Positions 45,919 through 55,470 are shown, counted from the stretch's first letter. The stretch: 64,000 bases of DNA from Enterococcus larvae (GCF_017830045.1 NZ_JAEDXU010000013.1:1-64000), one strand, 5' to 3'. The notes: generated from the letters alone by a model not told the origin. Program-made: numbers and translations.

Positions 45919-46887
45919 ATGGACAAAAAGATCATAGGGATCGACTTAGGCGGTACAACAATCAAATTTGCGATTTTGACAGTGGACGGGGAAGTCCAGC
46001 AAAAATGGAGTATTGAAACAAATATCTTGGACGAAGGCAGTCATATTGTTCCTGATATTATCGAATCTGTTAATCATCGAATTTCCCTTTATGGAATGGA
46101 CAAAGATGACTTTGTTGGTATCGGCATGGGAACACCGGGAAGTGTAGATATCGAAAAAGGTACTGTGATTGGTGCATATAACCTGAATTGGACAACATTG
46201 CAATCTGTAAAAGATCAGATTGAAGAAGGAACAGGAATTCCTTACGCATTGGATAACGACGCGAATGTTGCTGCTTTAGGAGAACGCTGGAAGGGTGCCG
46301 GTGAAAATGATCCTGATGTTGTCTTCATCACTTTAGGAACAGGCGTCGGCGGCGGTATCGTTGCTGAAGGCAAGTTGCTTCACGGAACAGCAGGCTGTGC
46401 AGGAGAAGTGGGGCATGCGACTGTTGATCCGAACGGCTTTGATTGTACCTGCGGGAAAAAAGGCTGCTTGGAAACAGTTGCCAGTGCAACAGGGGTTGTA
46501 AGACTGGCAAGAAAGCTATCTGAAGAATATGCCGGCCGTTCTGAGCTGAAGCAAATGATTGATGATGGACAGGCAGTGACAAGTAAAGATGTTTTCCAAT
46601 ACGCTGAAAACGGTGATCCATTTGCATTGATAGTTGTCGACAAGGTTTGCTTCTATCTAGGTTTGGCATTAGGAAATATCGGAAATGTACTGAACCCTTC
46701 AGCGATTGTTATCGGCGGCGGTGTTTCAGCGGCGGGAGAGTTTTTACGCAGTCGTGTGGAAAAATATTTTGAAGAGTTCACATTCCCTCAAGTTCGTGAA
46801 AGTACAAAGATCAAACTGGCGGAACTAGGAAATGAAGCAGGTGTCATTGGCGCTGCTTCGTTAGCATTGAAATTTATGGAAGAATAA
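45919..46887 (+). CDS. glcK: ROK-family glucokinase
   Basis: GlcK phosphorylates glucose that enters without the PTS. The protein has 322 residues. The ATP loop DLGGTTIKFAIL is at residues 9-20, the catalytic aspartate region DNDAN at 112-116, and the ROK zinc motif CTCGKKGCLE gives C176, C178 and C183 with H166 as fourth ligand. It is coupled to yqgQ (one-base gap) and followed by the rhodanese-like gene. Confidence 0.95.
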   Translation: MDKKIIGIDLGGTTIKFAILTVDGEVQQKWSIETNILDEGSHIVPDIIESVNHRISLYGMDKDDFVGIGMGTPGSVDIEKGTVIGAYNLNWTTLQSVKDQIEEGTGIPYALDNDANVAALGERWKGAGENDPDVVFITLGTGVGGGIVAEGKLLHGTAGCAGEVGHATVDPNGFDCTCGKKGCLETVASATGVVRLARKLSEEYAGRSELKQMIDDGQAVTSKDVFQYAENGDPFALIVVDKVCFYLGLALGNIGNVLNPSAIVIGGGVSAAGEFLRSRVEKYFEEFTFPQVRESTKIKLAELGNEAGVIGAASLALKFMEE

Positions 46888-46901
46888 GAGAGGGTTTTAA
46901 C

Positions 46902-47303
46902 ATGTCTGTGTTATTAGTAATCAATATTGTTTTAGGTGCGATTCTGCTGGTAATGGCAGGAAATATGCTGTATACATTTATTCTTGGAAAAACAGCAGCG
47001 AAAATGATGACAGAAGAAGAATTTCGTGAAGGAATGAGAAAAGCTCAGGTCATTGATGTGAGAGAGAAGAATGAATTTGACGGCAGTCATATCTTGGGGG
47101 CACGGAATATTCCTTACTCCATGCTGAAAACAAGTATGCAGTCGATTCGTAAAGATCAGCCTGTTTATTTGTATGACCAAAGACATTCAACAAGCGTTCG
47201 CGTAGCGAGAAAGCTGAAAAAGGCCGGCTACACAGATATTTATGTACTGAAAAACGGTTTTGATAATTGGACTGGGAAAATCAAGAAAAAAGCAGTCAAT
47301 TGA
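46902..47303 (+). CDS. Membrane-anchored rhodanese-like protein without catalytic cysteine
   Basis: This 133-residue protein has an N-terminal membrane helix (about 4-28) and a rhodanese-like domain (about 35-130) with IDVREKNEFDGSHILGARNIPY. The active-site loop reads YLYDQRHSTSVRVA, so D92 stands where sulfurtransferases have the cysteine. It is therefore unlikely to be a sulfurtransferase and more likely a binding or scaffold domain. It follows glcK with a good SD (GAGAGGG). Similar genes occur at this place in other lactobacillales. Confidence 0.88.
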   Translation: MSVLLVINIVLGAILLVMAGNMLYTFILGKTAAKMMTEEEFREGMRKAQVIDVREKNEFDGSHILGARNIPYSMLKTSMQSIRKDQPVYLYDQRHSTSVRVARKLKKAGYTDIYVLKNGFDNWTGKIKKKAVN

Positions 47304-47320
47304 TAAGCGGATGATAAGCT

Positions 47321-47356
47321 GGTGCGGGGATGAAGTATAACCCCTGCACCTTTTTT
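47321..47356 (+). terminator. Terminator after the rhodanese-like gene
   Basis: GGTGCGGGG (47321-47329) pairs with CCCCTGCACC (47341-47350), allowing one bulge; T6 follows. Confidence 0.88.
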
Positions 47357-47480
47357 GTTTAGAGCCCATGAAAATCGTTATTCCTATTTTTTTATTCACA
47401 GCAGTACGAATTCGTTGATGGAATGAGAAATAGTTCCTTTTTTATCATTTTGCGATACAATAGAAATAGGGGGGATCGAT

Positions 47481-47831
47481 ATGATTTCTATCAAGAGAGC
47501 CTATGAGGAACCACAGGAAGCTGACGGGTATCGAGTGCTTGTAGACAGACTATGGCCAAGGGGGCTTTCCAAAGAACGGGCCAAAATTAATTATTGGTTG
47601 AAGGAAATTGCGCCAAGTAAAGAATTGAGGCAATGGTTCAATCATGATCCTGAAAAATTTGACCTATTTAAAGATAAATATGAAAAGGAATTAGTTGAGA
47701 ATAAAGAGGCATACGCAAAGCTTTTATCTATTGTAGCTGAAAAAGAGAATATTACTTTTATTTACAGTGCAAAAGATCAACTCATGAATAATGCCGCTGT
47801 ATTAAAAGCATTTATTGAAGGCAAAAAATAG
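47481..47831 (+). CDS. DUF488 family protein
   Basis: This 116-residue DUF488-family protein has the diagnostic GYRVLVDRLWPRGLSKERA (about residues 16-34) and a C-terminal FIYSAKDQLMNNAAVL, where longer-known members have TLLYSAKD..HNHA. No biochemical function is established for the family. GGGGGGA precedes the ATG. It lies 22 bases before the FAD/NAD(P) protein gene and is probably cotranscribed with it. Confidence 0.88.
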   Translation: MISIKRAYEEPQEADGYRVLVDRLWPRGLSKERAKINYWLKEIAPSKELRQWFNHDPEKFDLFKDKYEKELVENKEAYAKLLSIVAEKENITFIYSAKDQLMNNAAVLKAFIEGKK

Positions 47832-47853
47832 CTTGGCCAAAAGGAGGAAAAAG

Positions 47854-49695
47854 ATGAAAATCGTTATTGTTGGCGGCGGTCCGAGAGGGCTATCAGTATT
47901 GGAGCGAATTGTTGAGCACTCCAGAGATGAAAAGAATTTGAAAATCACGATGTTCGATCCTTATGGTCCGGGCGGGAAAATCTGGCGACAGGATCAACCG
48001 TTGTCTCTTTTGATGAACTCTGTTGCCTGTCAGGTCACGCTATTTACAGATGAAACATTGAGTACTAGCGGTCCGGTAGCTAAGGGACCTAATTTATATG
48101 AGTGGGCGGAGCAGTATGCAGAAGAGTATATACAAGAGTATGAAGGAGGTTCGCTGGCATTTATCAATGAAGCTAGAAATCTAGGTCCAAACGATCATTG
48201 TTCTCGAGCTTTTTATGGACTCTATCAGAGATGGTTTTACCGCTATGTTCAAACACGAATGACGGAGCAGACCTCTGTTACCTTTTTCAATGATACGGTT
48301 CGTGCTGTTCGAATCGCTGAAGAGGGAGAAGGCTTTTTAGTTTACACAAAATCTGTTGAAATCACAGCAGATAAGGTTATTCTAGCTCTTGGGCACCAAG
48401 AAACAGAAGGAAATGAGACTGAACAGAAGCTGGCAGCATATGCTACAGAGCATCGCCTATTTTACTCTACACCAAAAAATGCTGCTGATAATTTCTTTGA
48501 CGCAGTGAAGCCTCGGCAAACTGTTTTGTTGAAGGGACTGGGATTGGCATTTTTTGATTATATGACGATGCTGACTGTGAATAGAGGCGGACGATTTCGT
48601 AGAAGAGCTGGTGTTCTGGAGTATCAGCCATCCGGAAATGAACCGAAAATCGTTGCGGGCTCAGGCAGAGGGTTTCCTTATCATGCAAGGGGAGACAATC
48701 AGAAGAAATATGGGGAACAATATCAACCTCGTTTCCTGAAACAAAAGAACTTAAATAAATGGAAGCGGCAAGGTCATTTTTCTGCTGAACGTTTTTTTCT
48801 TCTATTAAAAAAGGAAATCGAGTTCGTTTATTATTCTGCATTGATCAAAGAGAGCTATCCTCAAACGAACCAAGCAAGATTTGCAGAAGAATTTGTCAGA
48901 AAAAAAGGGGATACGACAGTTCTGACAAAATACAGAATCCAGCCTTCTGACTGGTGGGATTGGTCAATCATTGAGCATCCCGATGTAGAATTATCGGAAT
49001 ATGAAGGATTTGCTTCTTTTGTATCTGAATATATTCGAGAGGATTGTCAGGATGCGAAAAAGGGCAACATAAAAGGACCTGTCAGCAGTGCCTTTGACAG
49101 TTTGAAGGATATGAGAGATCAGATTCGATTTATGCTGGATCATCAGTTGTTCACCAATGAAGAATATCAGGACGTCTTCTTAAAATGGTTTGTTCCGTTG
49201 AACTCATTTCTATCGATTGGCCCGCCATTGGAACGAATGGAGGAACTACAGGCATTATTGGATGCGGGAGTTGTGACATTACTTGCACCGAATATGCAAG
49301 TCGATACAGTTGATGGTCAGTTTGTCGGTTATTCAAAGGAAGTACCTGACAAACGGTTTGCGTCGTTCTTTCTGATGGAGGCAAGAATCCCTTCCGTTGA
49401 TGTTGCCAGGAGTATGAACCCGTTGATACAGCAGCTGTTGAATGAAGAGGTAGGTCGTCGTCATTCGTTGGAGCTGCCGGCACAGAGAATCTATTTCACT
49501 GGTGCAATTGATGTGGAACGCACGTCTAATCAGCTGATCGATGGGCAAGGGAATGTGATTGCTGGGTTGTTTTGCTATGGTGTCCCGACAGAAGGGATTC
49601 ATTGGCTGACAGCAGCGACTGCTCGACCGGGAACGGACCCATGGAATTTACGTGAAGCAGATGAGATTGCTGAACAATTATTGATTGATAATTAA
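47854..49695 (+). CDS. FAD/NAD(P)-binding protein (FAD_NAD_binding_9 type)
   Basis: This 613-residue flavoprotein-like protein begins with the dinucleotide loop IVGGGPRGLSVLERI (residues 4-18), typical of the FAD/NAD(P)-binding_9 family. LSLLMNSVACQVTLF and the closing GLFCYGVPTEGIHWLTAATARPGTDPWNL are also characteristic. The frame is open back to 47815, but AAAGGAGG places the start at 47854. Related proteins are annotated as putative amino-acid N-hydroxylating or general redox enzymes without proof. It is followed by a strong terminator. Confidence 0.85.
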   Translation: MKIVIVGGGPRGLSVLERIVEHSRDEKNLKITMFDPYGPGGKIWRQDQPLSLLMNSVACQVTLFTDETLSTSGPVAKGPNLYEWAEQYAEEYIQEYEGGSLAFINEARNLGPNDHCSRAFYGLYQRWFYRYVQTRMTEQTSVTFFNDTVRAVRIAEEGEGFLVYTKSVEITADKVILALGHQETEGNETEQKLAAYATEHRLFYSTPKNAADNFFDAVKPRQTVLLKGLGLAFFDYMTMLTVNRGGRFRRRAGVLEYQPSGNEPKIVAGSGRGFPYHARGDNQKKYGEQYQPRFLKQKNLNKWKRQGHFSAERFFLLLKKEIEFVYYSALIKESYPQTNQARFAEEFVRKKGDTTVLTKYRIQPSDWWDWSIIEHPDVELSEYEGFASFVSEYIREDCQDAKKGNIKGPVSSAFDSLKDMRDQIRFMLDHQLFTNEEYQDVFLKWFVPLNSFLSIGPPLERMEELQALLDAGVVTLLAPNMQVDTVDGQFVGYSKEVPDKRFASFFLMEARIPSVDVARSMNPLIQQLLNEEVGRRHSLELPAQRIYFTGAIDVERTSNQLIDGQGNVIAGLFCYGVPTEGIHWLTAATARPGTDPWNLREADEIAEQLLIDN

Positions 49696-49737
49696 AAAAG
49701 CTAAAGCAACTCAACGCTGAGCTGCTTTAGCTTTTTT
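49694..49737. terminator. Bidirectional terminator
   Basis: AAAAAAGCTAAAGCA pairs with TGCTTTAGCTTTTTT around an ACTCAACGCTGAGCT centre. It serves the FAD/NAD(P) gene on the plus strand and the DUF3042 gene on the minus strand. Confidence 0.92.
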
Positions 49738-49763
49738 GCTGAAATCATTTAGAGGTTCTGCTG

Positions 49764-49931
49764 TTAACGGGCGATCCGTTTACGCATTGCTTTTTTACGA
49801 TTTTGTTCGATCATGTCTTCTTTTTCTTCGATAGGATCGATCACTGTTTTCTTCACAGTAAAAGCAAGACCGGCAATCGCAGCAACTGTTGCGGCAGTTC
49901 CCACCAGTAGACCAGAAACAAATTTTTTCAT
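49764..49931 (-). CDS. DUF3042 family small membrane protein
   Basis: This 55-residue minus-strand gene starts at ATG 49931-49929 behind AGGAGAGG. It has an N-terminal hydrophobic helix (about 4-25, FVSGLLVGTAATVAAIAGLA) and a basic tail (KKAMRKRIAR). It reads as a typical DUF3042 protein with the central KKTVIDPIEEKEDMIEQNR. The family is common in lactobacillales and has no known function. It ends near a terminator shared with the convergent gene. Confidence 0.88.
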   Translation of the reverse strand: MKKFVSGLLVGTAATVAAIAGLAFTVKKTVIDPIEEKEDMIEQNRKKAMRKRIAR

Positions 49932-50110
49932 AACTATCCTCTCCTCTGTAAAAAATAATTCTACTTACTAATCATTATGAACCAAAACAGAAAAAAAGCC
50001 AACTGTTAAGTGAGTAAGACTGTTATTTTAGTAAATATCTTTGGAATGAAAATAATTAGAAAACATGAGATAATCTTCTATAGATGAATTTTAAAGAATG
50101 GCGGGAATAA

Positions 50111-51385
50111 ATGATGAAGCTCAATCAAGTAATGGACGATTTTATTACAATAGCTATTCAGTCAGGCGGCTGGATGGAGTTGGATCGGTTATATTTGAAA
50201 AATAGACTATTAACGATGATCGGCGGGAAAACTCCTGATAGCGACTATGAAACGGAGTATGACTCAACCTCTGCGGATAGCTTGTCAGACTCTTTAGTTG
50301 ATTATGCTGTTACACAAAGCAATATCACAGATAATCGAAAGGAGCGGGAGTATTTAAAGGTGCAGCTGCTGGATTTGTTAGCGCCGCCTCCTTCTGTTGT
50401 GAATGCGTTCTTTGCGCAGCACTATTCCAAGAGTCCGGAAGAAGCAACCGATTATTTTTATGAACTGAATAAACGCAGCAGCTATATCAAAAGCCCAAAT
50501 ATGTTAAAGGAATATCGATACAGCACGAAGTATGGAAACTTCCTTCTTCGAGTAGTCACGGATGATTGGGAAACTGAGGTATCTGAGCAAGCATTAATAA
50601 TGAAAGAAAACGACTATCCAAAGTGCATGTACTGCTTTGAGAATGAGGGACTGTGTGAAGAAGGAACGCTAGCTGTTCCTGGAAGAAGGCTGATTCGAAT
50701 GAATGTAGCTGGTGAGAGCTGGGGCTTTCAATTCGCACAAGCGGAAGAATATCAGGAAAAGTTCATTATTTCTTCTGAGAAGCATCAGTCAATGACTATA
50801 GATGAGCCCAGTATCGCTCGAATGACACAGCTGTTGGATATCTTTCCACAGTATTTCATCTGTTTAGCAGCTGAAGGTCGAAATGATCATGGATTTTATG
50901 AGGGAGGAAGAGAAGAGCTTCCAATAGCACAGGCTGTCATCGATCAATATATTGAACTAAAAGAATTTCCGTTGATGAACATCGGCTCTCTCATCTGGCC
51001 ATTTCCGGCTATTCGTTTACAAAGTCCAAATGCTGAAGATATCCCGAGAGGAATTGCTCATGTTCTTAGTAAATGGCAACAGAATTTTAAAACAAAAATC
51101 CAAATAAGCAGTGTGATTCTTGGCCGGAAAAAGGAAAACCTTTATGAATTTGATCTTCTGCTTCTCTCAGAAGAGCAGAAAAAGGTTATCAGTTATCAAG
51201 GGAATGTATTATTGGCTCAAAAAGAGTTTGAAAAATTAGCAAATACTTCCGAGCTGGATCAAAAGAAGGCAGCAGACCAAGTGATCGATCAGCATATTTC
51301 TCTGATGAAATCATGGTCGCCAGTTGAAAATGGGCAGCTGCTGCAAGAGAACTTTGAAACTTTCTTAATCAGCTTGGAACAATGA
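50111..51385 (+). CDS. Degenerate class II galactose-1-phosphate uridylyltransferase homologue
   Basis: This 424-residue protein resembles Firmicute class II GalT at several places: LDRLYLKNRLLTMIG, SPEEATDYFYELN, YPKCMYCFENEG (170-181), ESWGFQFAQAEEY and SLIWPFPAIRLQS. It is about 70 residues shorter than the usual ~490. The active-site segment, normally HDHYQGG or HEHFQGG, reads NDHGFYEGG (258-266), so one histidine and the glutamine are lost. The C-terminal HPH-containing block of true GalT is absent. No galK or galE is adjacent. It is probably not a standard uridylyltransferase and could have a new substrate or regulatory role. The start may also be ATG 50114. Confidence 0.75.
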   Translation: MMKLNQVMDDFITIAIQSGGWMELDRLYLKNRLLTMIGGKTPDSDYETEYDSTSADSLSDSLVDYAVTQSNITDNRKEREYLKVQLLDLLAPPPSVVNAFFAQHYSKSPEEATDYFYELNKRSSYIKSPNMLKEYRYSTKYGNFLLRVVTDDWETEVSEQALIMKENDYPKCMYCFENEGLCEEGTLAVPGRRLIRMNVAGESWGFQFAQAEEYQEKFIISSEKHQSMTIDEPSIARMTQLLDIFPQYFICLAAEGRNDHGFYEGGREELPIAQAVIDQYIELKEFPLMNIGSLIWPFPAIRLQSPNAEDIPRGIAHVLSKWQQNFKTKIQISSVILGRKKENLYEFDLLLLSEEQKKVISYQGNVLLAQKEFEKLANTSELDQKKAADQVIDQHISLMKSWSPVENGQLLQENFETFLISLEQ

Positions 51386-51631
51386 AAGCTATGGAAAAAA
51401 TAGTATTCATGTGAGTGTCCGTTATTGTTTAATAATAAAGATAATCTACCTTTCTCTTCTATATAATGATATACTATTCGAGTAACACTATTTTTGACTA
51501 ACTGGGATATGATTGAACACGAAGGGGCAACTACCTCTAATTTTATGGTATTGATGGTTGTTAGTATTGTTAAAATCAAGAGGCAGAAACAACATGTTCG
51601 ATTGGTTTCCTCAAAAAAAAAGGAGATTTTT

Positions 51632-51904
51632 ATGAAAAAGAAAGCGTACAGAAACACACCGGCATTCATGTTTATGAGTTGGGGATCATTTGCAATTTTT
51701 CTAGCACTTATGTTGGTAGGCCTATACACATTGAAAGAGCCGTTGATGGTAAAAGGCTACTACCTAATGGGATCAGTAGGTCTGATTTCATCATCATTTA
51801 CTCTGGCAAAAGTGATCAGAGATAATCAAGAAGATGAAGAACGCTATAACCAAATGTTCCGTGCAATGGATGAGACGACGAATAAAGACGAAACATCTGT
51901 ATAA
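51632..51904 (+). CDS. YiaA/YiaB-like small membrane protein
   Basis: This 90-residue protein has two predicted membrane helices (about 12-32 and 40-60) and an acidic C-terminal tail. The pattern AFMFMSWGSFAIFLALMLVGLY fits the YiaA/YiaB two-helix domain. The frame is open upstream to 51494, but AAAAAGGAG directly before ATG 51632 fixes the start. No function is known for the family. Confidence 0.82.
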   Translation: MKKKAYRNTPAFMFMSWGSFAIFLALMLVGLYTLKEPLMVKGYYLMGSVGLISSSFTLAKVIRDNQEDEERYNQMFRAMDETTNKDETSV

Positions 51905-51917
51905 TTATAGTAAAGTG

Positions 51918-51956
51918 AAGGCAGTCAAATTCCATGTGAGGATTTTGGCTGCCTTT
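51918..51956. terminator. Weak terminator after the YiaA-like gene
   Basis: AAGGCAG (51918-51924) pairs with CTGCCTT (51949-51955) and inner AAA/TTT pairs extend it. The T tract is short. The following 51957-52140 stretch shows no gene or SRP-type RNA. Confidence 0.5.
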
Positions 51957-52153
51957 AGTCATTCTCAGAGCTAGCAGCTGTAAGAGCAATTGCTTAGTAA
52001 TCACGGAAGAACTGCTGAATATATTTAGAAAGTCGACTATTCAGGGATTAATTTTTGTTCATTTAGTTAATACAGCTTATGAATGTTTTTAATGATTAAA
52101 TCATGAAAATCACGTATAATAGTACATAGCGAAATTTCAGAGGAGGGTATAAT

Positions 52154-53923
52154 ATGGCATATCAGGCACTGTATCGTGTGTGGAGATCTCAGCGATTTGA
52201 GGATATTGTCGGTCAAAAGGCAGTCACTCAGACATTGAAAAATGCAATTATGCAGCATAAGACTTCACATGCTTATTTGTTTACTGGTCCCCGGGGAACA
52301 GGGAAGACCAGTGCAGCCAAAATTTTTGCCAAGGCAATCAACTGTCCCAACAGCGTTGATGGAGAGCCCTGTAATGAATGCACTATCTGTAAAGAGATCA
52401 CTGAAGGGCGCCTGAATGATGTGATTGAGATTGATGCGGCTAGTAACAACGGTGTCGAGGAAATCCGAGATATTCGTGACAAGGCAAAATATGCGCCGAC
52501 ACAAGCAGAATACAAGATATATATCGTAGATGAGGTCCATATGCTGTCAACTGGAGCGTTTAATGCGTTACTGAAGACACTGGAAGAACCTCCTAAGAAT
52601 GTTATTTTCATTTTGGCTACAACTGAACCACATAAAATTCCGTTGACGATCATTTCGAGAACACAGCGCTTTGATTTTAAACGGATCGGGACACAGGATA
52701 TTGTTGACCATTTGGCCCATATCCTAATAGATAGCTCTTTGAAATATGAGGAACAGGCGTTGTACACGATTGCTCGAGCGGCAGAAGGCGGAATGCGGGA
52801 TGCTTTGAGCATTTTAGATCAGGCGCTTTCCTTCAGCGAAGATGAGGTGACGCTTGCGGATGCGCTTCAAGTAACTGGGAGTTTAACCTTTGAGATGATG
52901 GACCGCTATATCTCAGCCTGCTTGTCAGGAGATGTTGAACAAGGGTTAGAGACCTTGGAGGTCATTTTGAATTCTGGTACAGAAGCAAGTCGCTTCTTAG
53001 AAGATATTTTGTTGTACTGCCGAGACTTACTGATGTATCAGCAAGCTCCTAAGCTGCTGGAGGGGAAAACGGGCACTATCACAGATGCATTCAAGGATTT
53101 AGCTAAACAGACAGCGCCGGAGAGGATTTATCAGCTGATACAGATTTTAAGTGATACTCAAAATGAGATTCGGTTTACCAATCACGCGACGATCTATTTG
53201 GAAGTAGGGACTGTGAAGCTCGCTCAGGGAAATCGTTCTATTGTATCAACGACAGCTGTTTCGCCAGCGACAGGTGCAGCTGATCCGGAAGCAGTTACTG
53301 AACTGAAGGCACAAATTCAAAAGCTGCAGCAGGAAGTCGAGCTTCTTAAAAAGAATGGCGCTGCTCCAGCTCAGGAGACAGCTAAAGCACCTGCACGTCA
53401 ACAAGCAGCAAACCGTAATAGCTTGAAGATTCCTACAGAACGTGTGTATCAAGTACTTAGAGATGCAACACGCGAACATTTGATAAAGGTCAAGGATGTC
53501 TGGGAAGACTTGTTGCAGATGATGTCTGTGACGCAACGGGCAATGCTGAAGGCAAGCGAGCCGGTTGCAGGGAGCCCGACAAGTATCGTTCTAGCCTTTG
53601 ACTATGAGATTGTCTGTGCGAGAGCTTCAGGAGATGATGAAATCCAACTGGCTATTCAAAATAACCTTAGTAAGCTGATCGACTATGCGCCAACAATCGT
53701 CTGCATTACCAGAGACAGCTGGCCGAACCTTCGTAAAACCTTTATTCAGCAGAATAAGGATGGACAATCAGAGACGCCGGAAGTCGACGTACTTGAAGCG
53801 GAAGGGGATATTCAGTTGATAGCAGAAGATTCAGAAGAGAATGATTCTGCTAGTCGTCAGGAAATCGTTGATGAGGCGGTAACGATGTTTGGCTCAGAGA
53901 TTGTAGAAGTTGTAAACGATTAG
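52154..53923 (+). CDS. dnaX: DNA polymerase III subunit gamma/tau (DnaX)
   Basis: DnaX is the clamp-loader ATPase and organiser of the replicase. The protein has 589 residues. Walker A GPRGTGKT is at 45-52, the zinc site is C64, C73, C76 and C79, and Walker B with the DEVHML segment follows near residue 125. The SRC motif is in TIISRTQRF. The region after about 365 is Ala/Pro/Gln-rich and leads to the tau-specific C-terminal domain. The SD GAGGAGGG is strong. It is followed by ybaB as usual, although recR is not next. Confidence 0.96.
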   Translation: MAYQALYRVWRSQRFEDIVGQKAVTQTLKNAIMQHKTSHAYLFTGPRGTGKTSAAKIFAKAINCPNSVDGEPCNECTICKEITEGRLNDVIEIDAASNNGVEEIRDIRDKAKYAPTQAEYKIYIVDEVHMLSTGAFNALLKTLEEPPKNVIFILATTEPHKIPLTIISRTQRFDFKRIGTQDIVDHLAHILIDSSLKYEEQALYTIARAAEGGMRDALSILDQALSFSEDEVTLADALQVTGSLTFEMMDRYISACLSGDVEQGLETLEVILNSGTEASRFLEDILLYCRDLLMYQQAPKLLEGKTGTITDAFKDLAKQTAPERIYQLIQILSDTQNEIRFTNHATIYLEVGTVKLAQGNRSIVSTTAVSPATGAADPEAVTELKAQIQKLQQEVELLKKNGAAPAQETAKAPARQQAANRNSLKIPTERVYQVLRDATREHLIKVKDVWEDLLQMMSVTQRAMLKASEPVAGSPTSIVLAFDYEIVCARASGDDEIQLAIQNNLSKLIDYAPTIVCITRDSWPNLRKTFIQQNKDGQSETPEVDVLEAEGDIQLIAEDSEENDSASRQEIVDEAVTMFGSEIVEVVND

Positions 53924-54008
53924 ACGACAGGAGATTTATATACTCGTTTAATAAACTTATAATAGATTTAAAAAAGTAATTGATGGATAAGAGAAGGAGA
54001 CAAGAGAT

Positions 54009-54323
54009 ATGATGCGTGGAATGGGAAATATGCAAGGCATGATGAAGCAGGTACAAAAAATGCAGAAAGAAATGGAACAGGCTCAAGCTGCATTAAATGA
54101 AAAGGAATTTATTGGGGAGGCAACGAACCAGCTTGTAACAGCTATTTTCACAGGCGACAAACGATTGAAGGATATGACAATCAAAGAAGAGATTGTAGAT
54201 GCAGACGATGTTGAAATGCTTCAGGATTTAATCGTTATGGCTGTTAATGACGGATTAGTAAAAATCGAAAAAGAAACAGAAGCAACTATGGGCAAATATA
54301 CAAAAGGCTTGCCGGGCTTCTAA
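54009..54323 (+). CDS. ybaB: YbaB/EbfC nucleoid-associated protein
   Basis: This 104-residue DNA-binding protein of the YbaB/EbfC family has the Met-rich start [22 protein letters not shown] and an acidic C-terminal half. The family forms dimers with a tweezer shape and associates with the nucleoid. An AAGGAG SD lies nine bases upstream of the first ATG; ATG 54012 is equally possible. It lies 85 bases after dnaX. A terminator follows at 54338, and recR, often third in this cluster, is absent here. Confidence 0.93.
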   Translation: MMRGMGNMQGMMKQVQKMQKEMEQAQAALNEKEFIGEATNQLVTAIFTGDKRLKDMTIKEEIVDADDVEMLQDLIVMAVNDGLVKIEKETEATMGKYTKGLPGF

Positions 54324-54337
54324 TAGATAGAGTAGAA

Positions 54338-54373
54338 GAACGTGAGACTGATTTTGTCTCACGTTCTTTTTTA
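54338..54373 (+). terminator. Terminator of the dnaX-ybaB operon
   Basis: GAACGTGAGAC (54338-54348) pairs perfectly with GTCTCACGTTC (54356-54366), followed by T6. Confidence 0.93.
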
Positions 54374-54573
54374 TTACTAAGGGCAGATGCTGTATCACCT
54401 GATATCACACCTTACTTTGCTGACGAGACTCAAGGCTTCGTGATAAGAGTGGAATAATGATGAATTTATCTTTTATAAAATAAAATTAAATAAATGGTTG
54501 ACTCATACCTAAGGGAACGGTTTAAAGTATAAGTAAGCTAGCGATGAGACATAATAGAAAGAAGGAGTAGGAC

Positions 54574-55392
54574 ATGTTCAAAATTGGAGAATTCTCAAAA
54601 TTATCAAATACCACGGTACGTACCTTAAGACATTATGAGAAAATAGGTTTAATGCTGCCAACGACTATTGATCAGCAGTCAGGCTACCGCTTCTATGGAG
54701 CAAATCAAATAGGCACAATAAATAAAATCAAGATGCTTCAGCAAATTGGTTTATCTCTTGAGACGATCAAGGAGATCATTGAAAAGCAGCAAGCAGATAT
54801 TCTGAATTACTATTATGAAATCAAAGAAAATGAGCTTCAGCAGGAAATGGAAGCATTACAAAAGAAAAAAGAAATGATTAGGCAATTGCAAAAACAATTG
54901 AAAGAAGGAAATAATATGGAGAAATATAATGTAGTATTAAAAACAATACCGATAAGAAGGGTAATCAGTGTGAGAAAAGTCATCCCTACATTTCAAGATG
55001 AAGGGATGCTTTGGGGACTGCTGCAAGAAGAAGTCAAGAACAGTGGGGCCAAAATTGTTCCAGGAACATTGGGTGTGAGTCTATATCATGATAAAGAGTA
55101 TAAAGAAACTGATGTGGATGTTGAAGTACAATTGGAAGTTGACGGAGATTACAAAGATGGAGAAGCTGCTTCATTCTTTGAGGCACCGGAATATAATATA
55201 GCTTCTGTTACCTTCAGTGGAAACTTTGATCAAATGCCTCAAATATCTCAAGCGTTGGGAGCATGGATTGAAGCGAACGACTATCATGTTTCCGGACCAA
55301 TGATCAATATCTCTCATGTTTCTCCTGCACAGGACCCTAATCCTGAAAATTGGGTCACTGAGGCATCGTTTGTTGTGTCATTAATAAAATAA
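54574..55392 (+). CDS. MerR-family regulator with GyrI-like effector domain
   Basis: This 272-residue regulator has a MerR winged helix at the N terminus (FKIGEFSKLSNTTVRTLRHYEKIGL, residues 2-26), a dimerisation coiled coil (about 75-115) and a GyrI-like ligand domain (about 118-272). This architecture is that of BmrR/BltR-type drug-responsive activators. The upstream TACCTAAGGGAACGGTTTAAAGTA (54507-54530 region) is a partial dyad between poorly spaced promoter elements and could be its own operator. No efflux gene is adjacent. The SD AAGGAG is clear. Confidence 0.9.
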   Translation: MFKIGEFSKLSNTTVRTLRHYEKIGLMLPTTIDQQSGYRFYGANQIGTINKIKMLQQIGLSLETIKEIIEKQQADILNYYYEIKENELQQEMEALQKKKEMIRQLQKQLKEGNNMEKYNVVLKTIPIRRVISVRKVIPTFQDEGMLWGLLQEEVKNSGAKIVPGTLGVSLYHDKEYKETDVDVEVQLEVDGDYKDGEAASFFEAPEYNIASVTFSGNFDQMPQISQALGAWIEANDYHVSGPMINISHVSPAQDPNPENWVTEASFVVSLIK

Positions 55393-55420
55393 AAGACTAT
55401 ATAGTAGAAATAAAAAATGA

Positions 55421-55470
55421 ATCCCTAAGCATTTTCTTTAATAAAAAAGAAGGTGCTTGGGGATTTATTT
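55421..55470 (+). terminator. Terminator after the MerR-family gene
   Basis: ATCCCTAAGCATTTTCTT pairs with AAGAAGGTGCTTGGGGAT (a few G-U pairs), followed by TTATTT. Confidence 0.75.

Noticed and set aside
51957-52140. Expected SRP RNA upstream of dnaX as in Bacillus
   Set aside because: No GGUUUCCCGCG-type SRP Alu or helix 8 sequence is present in this interval.
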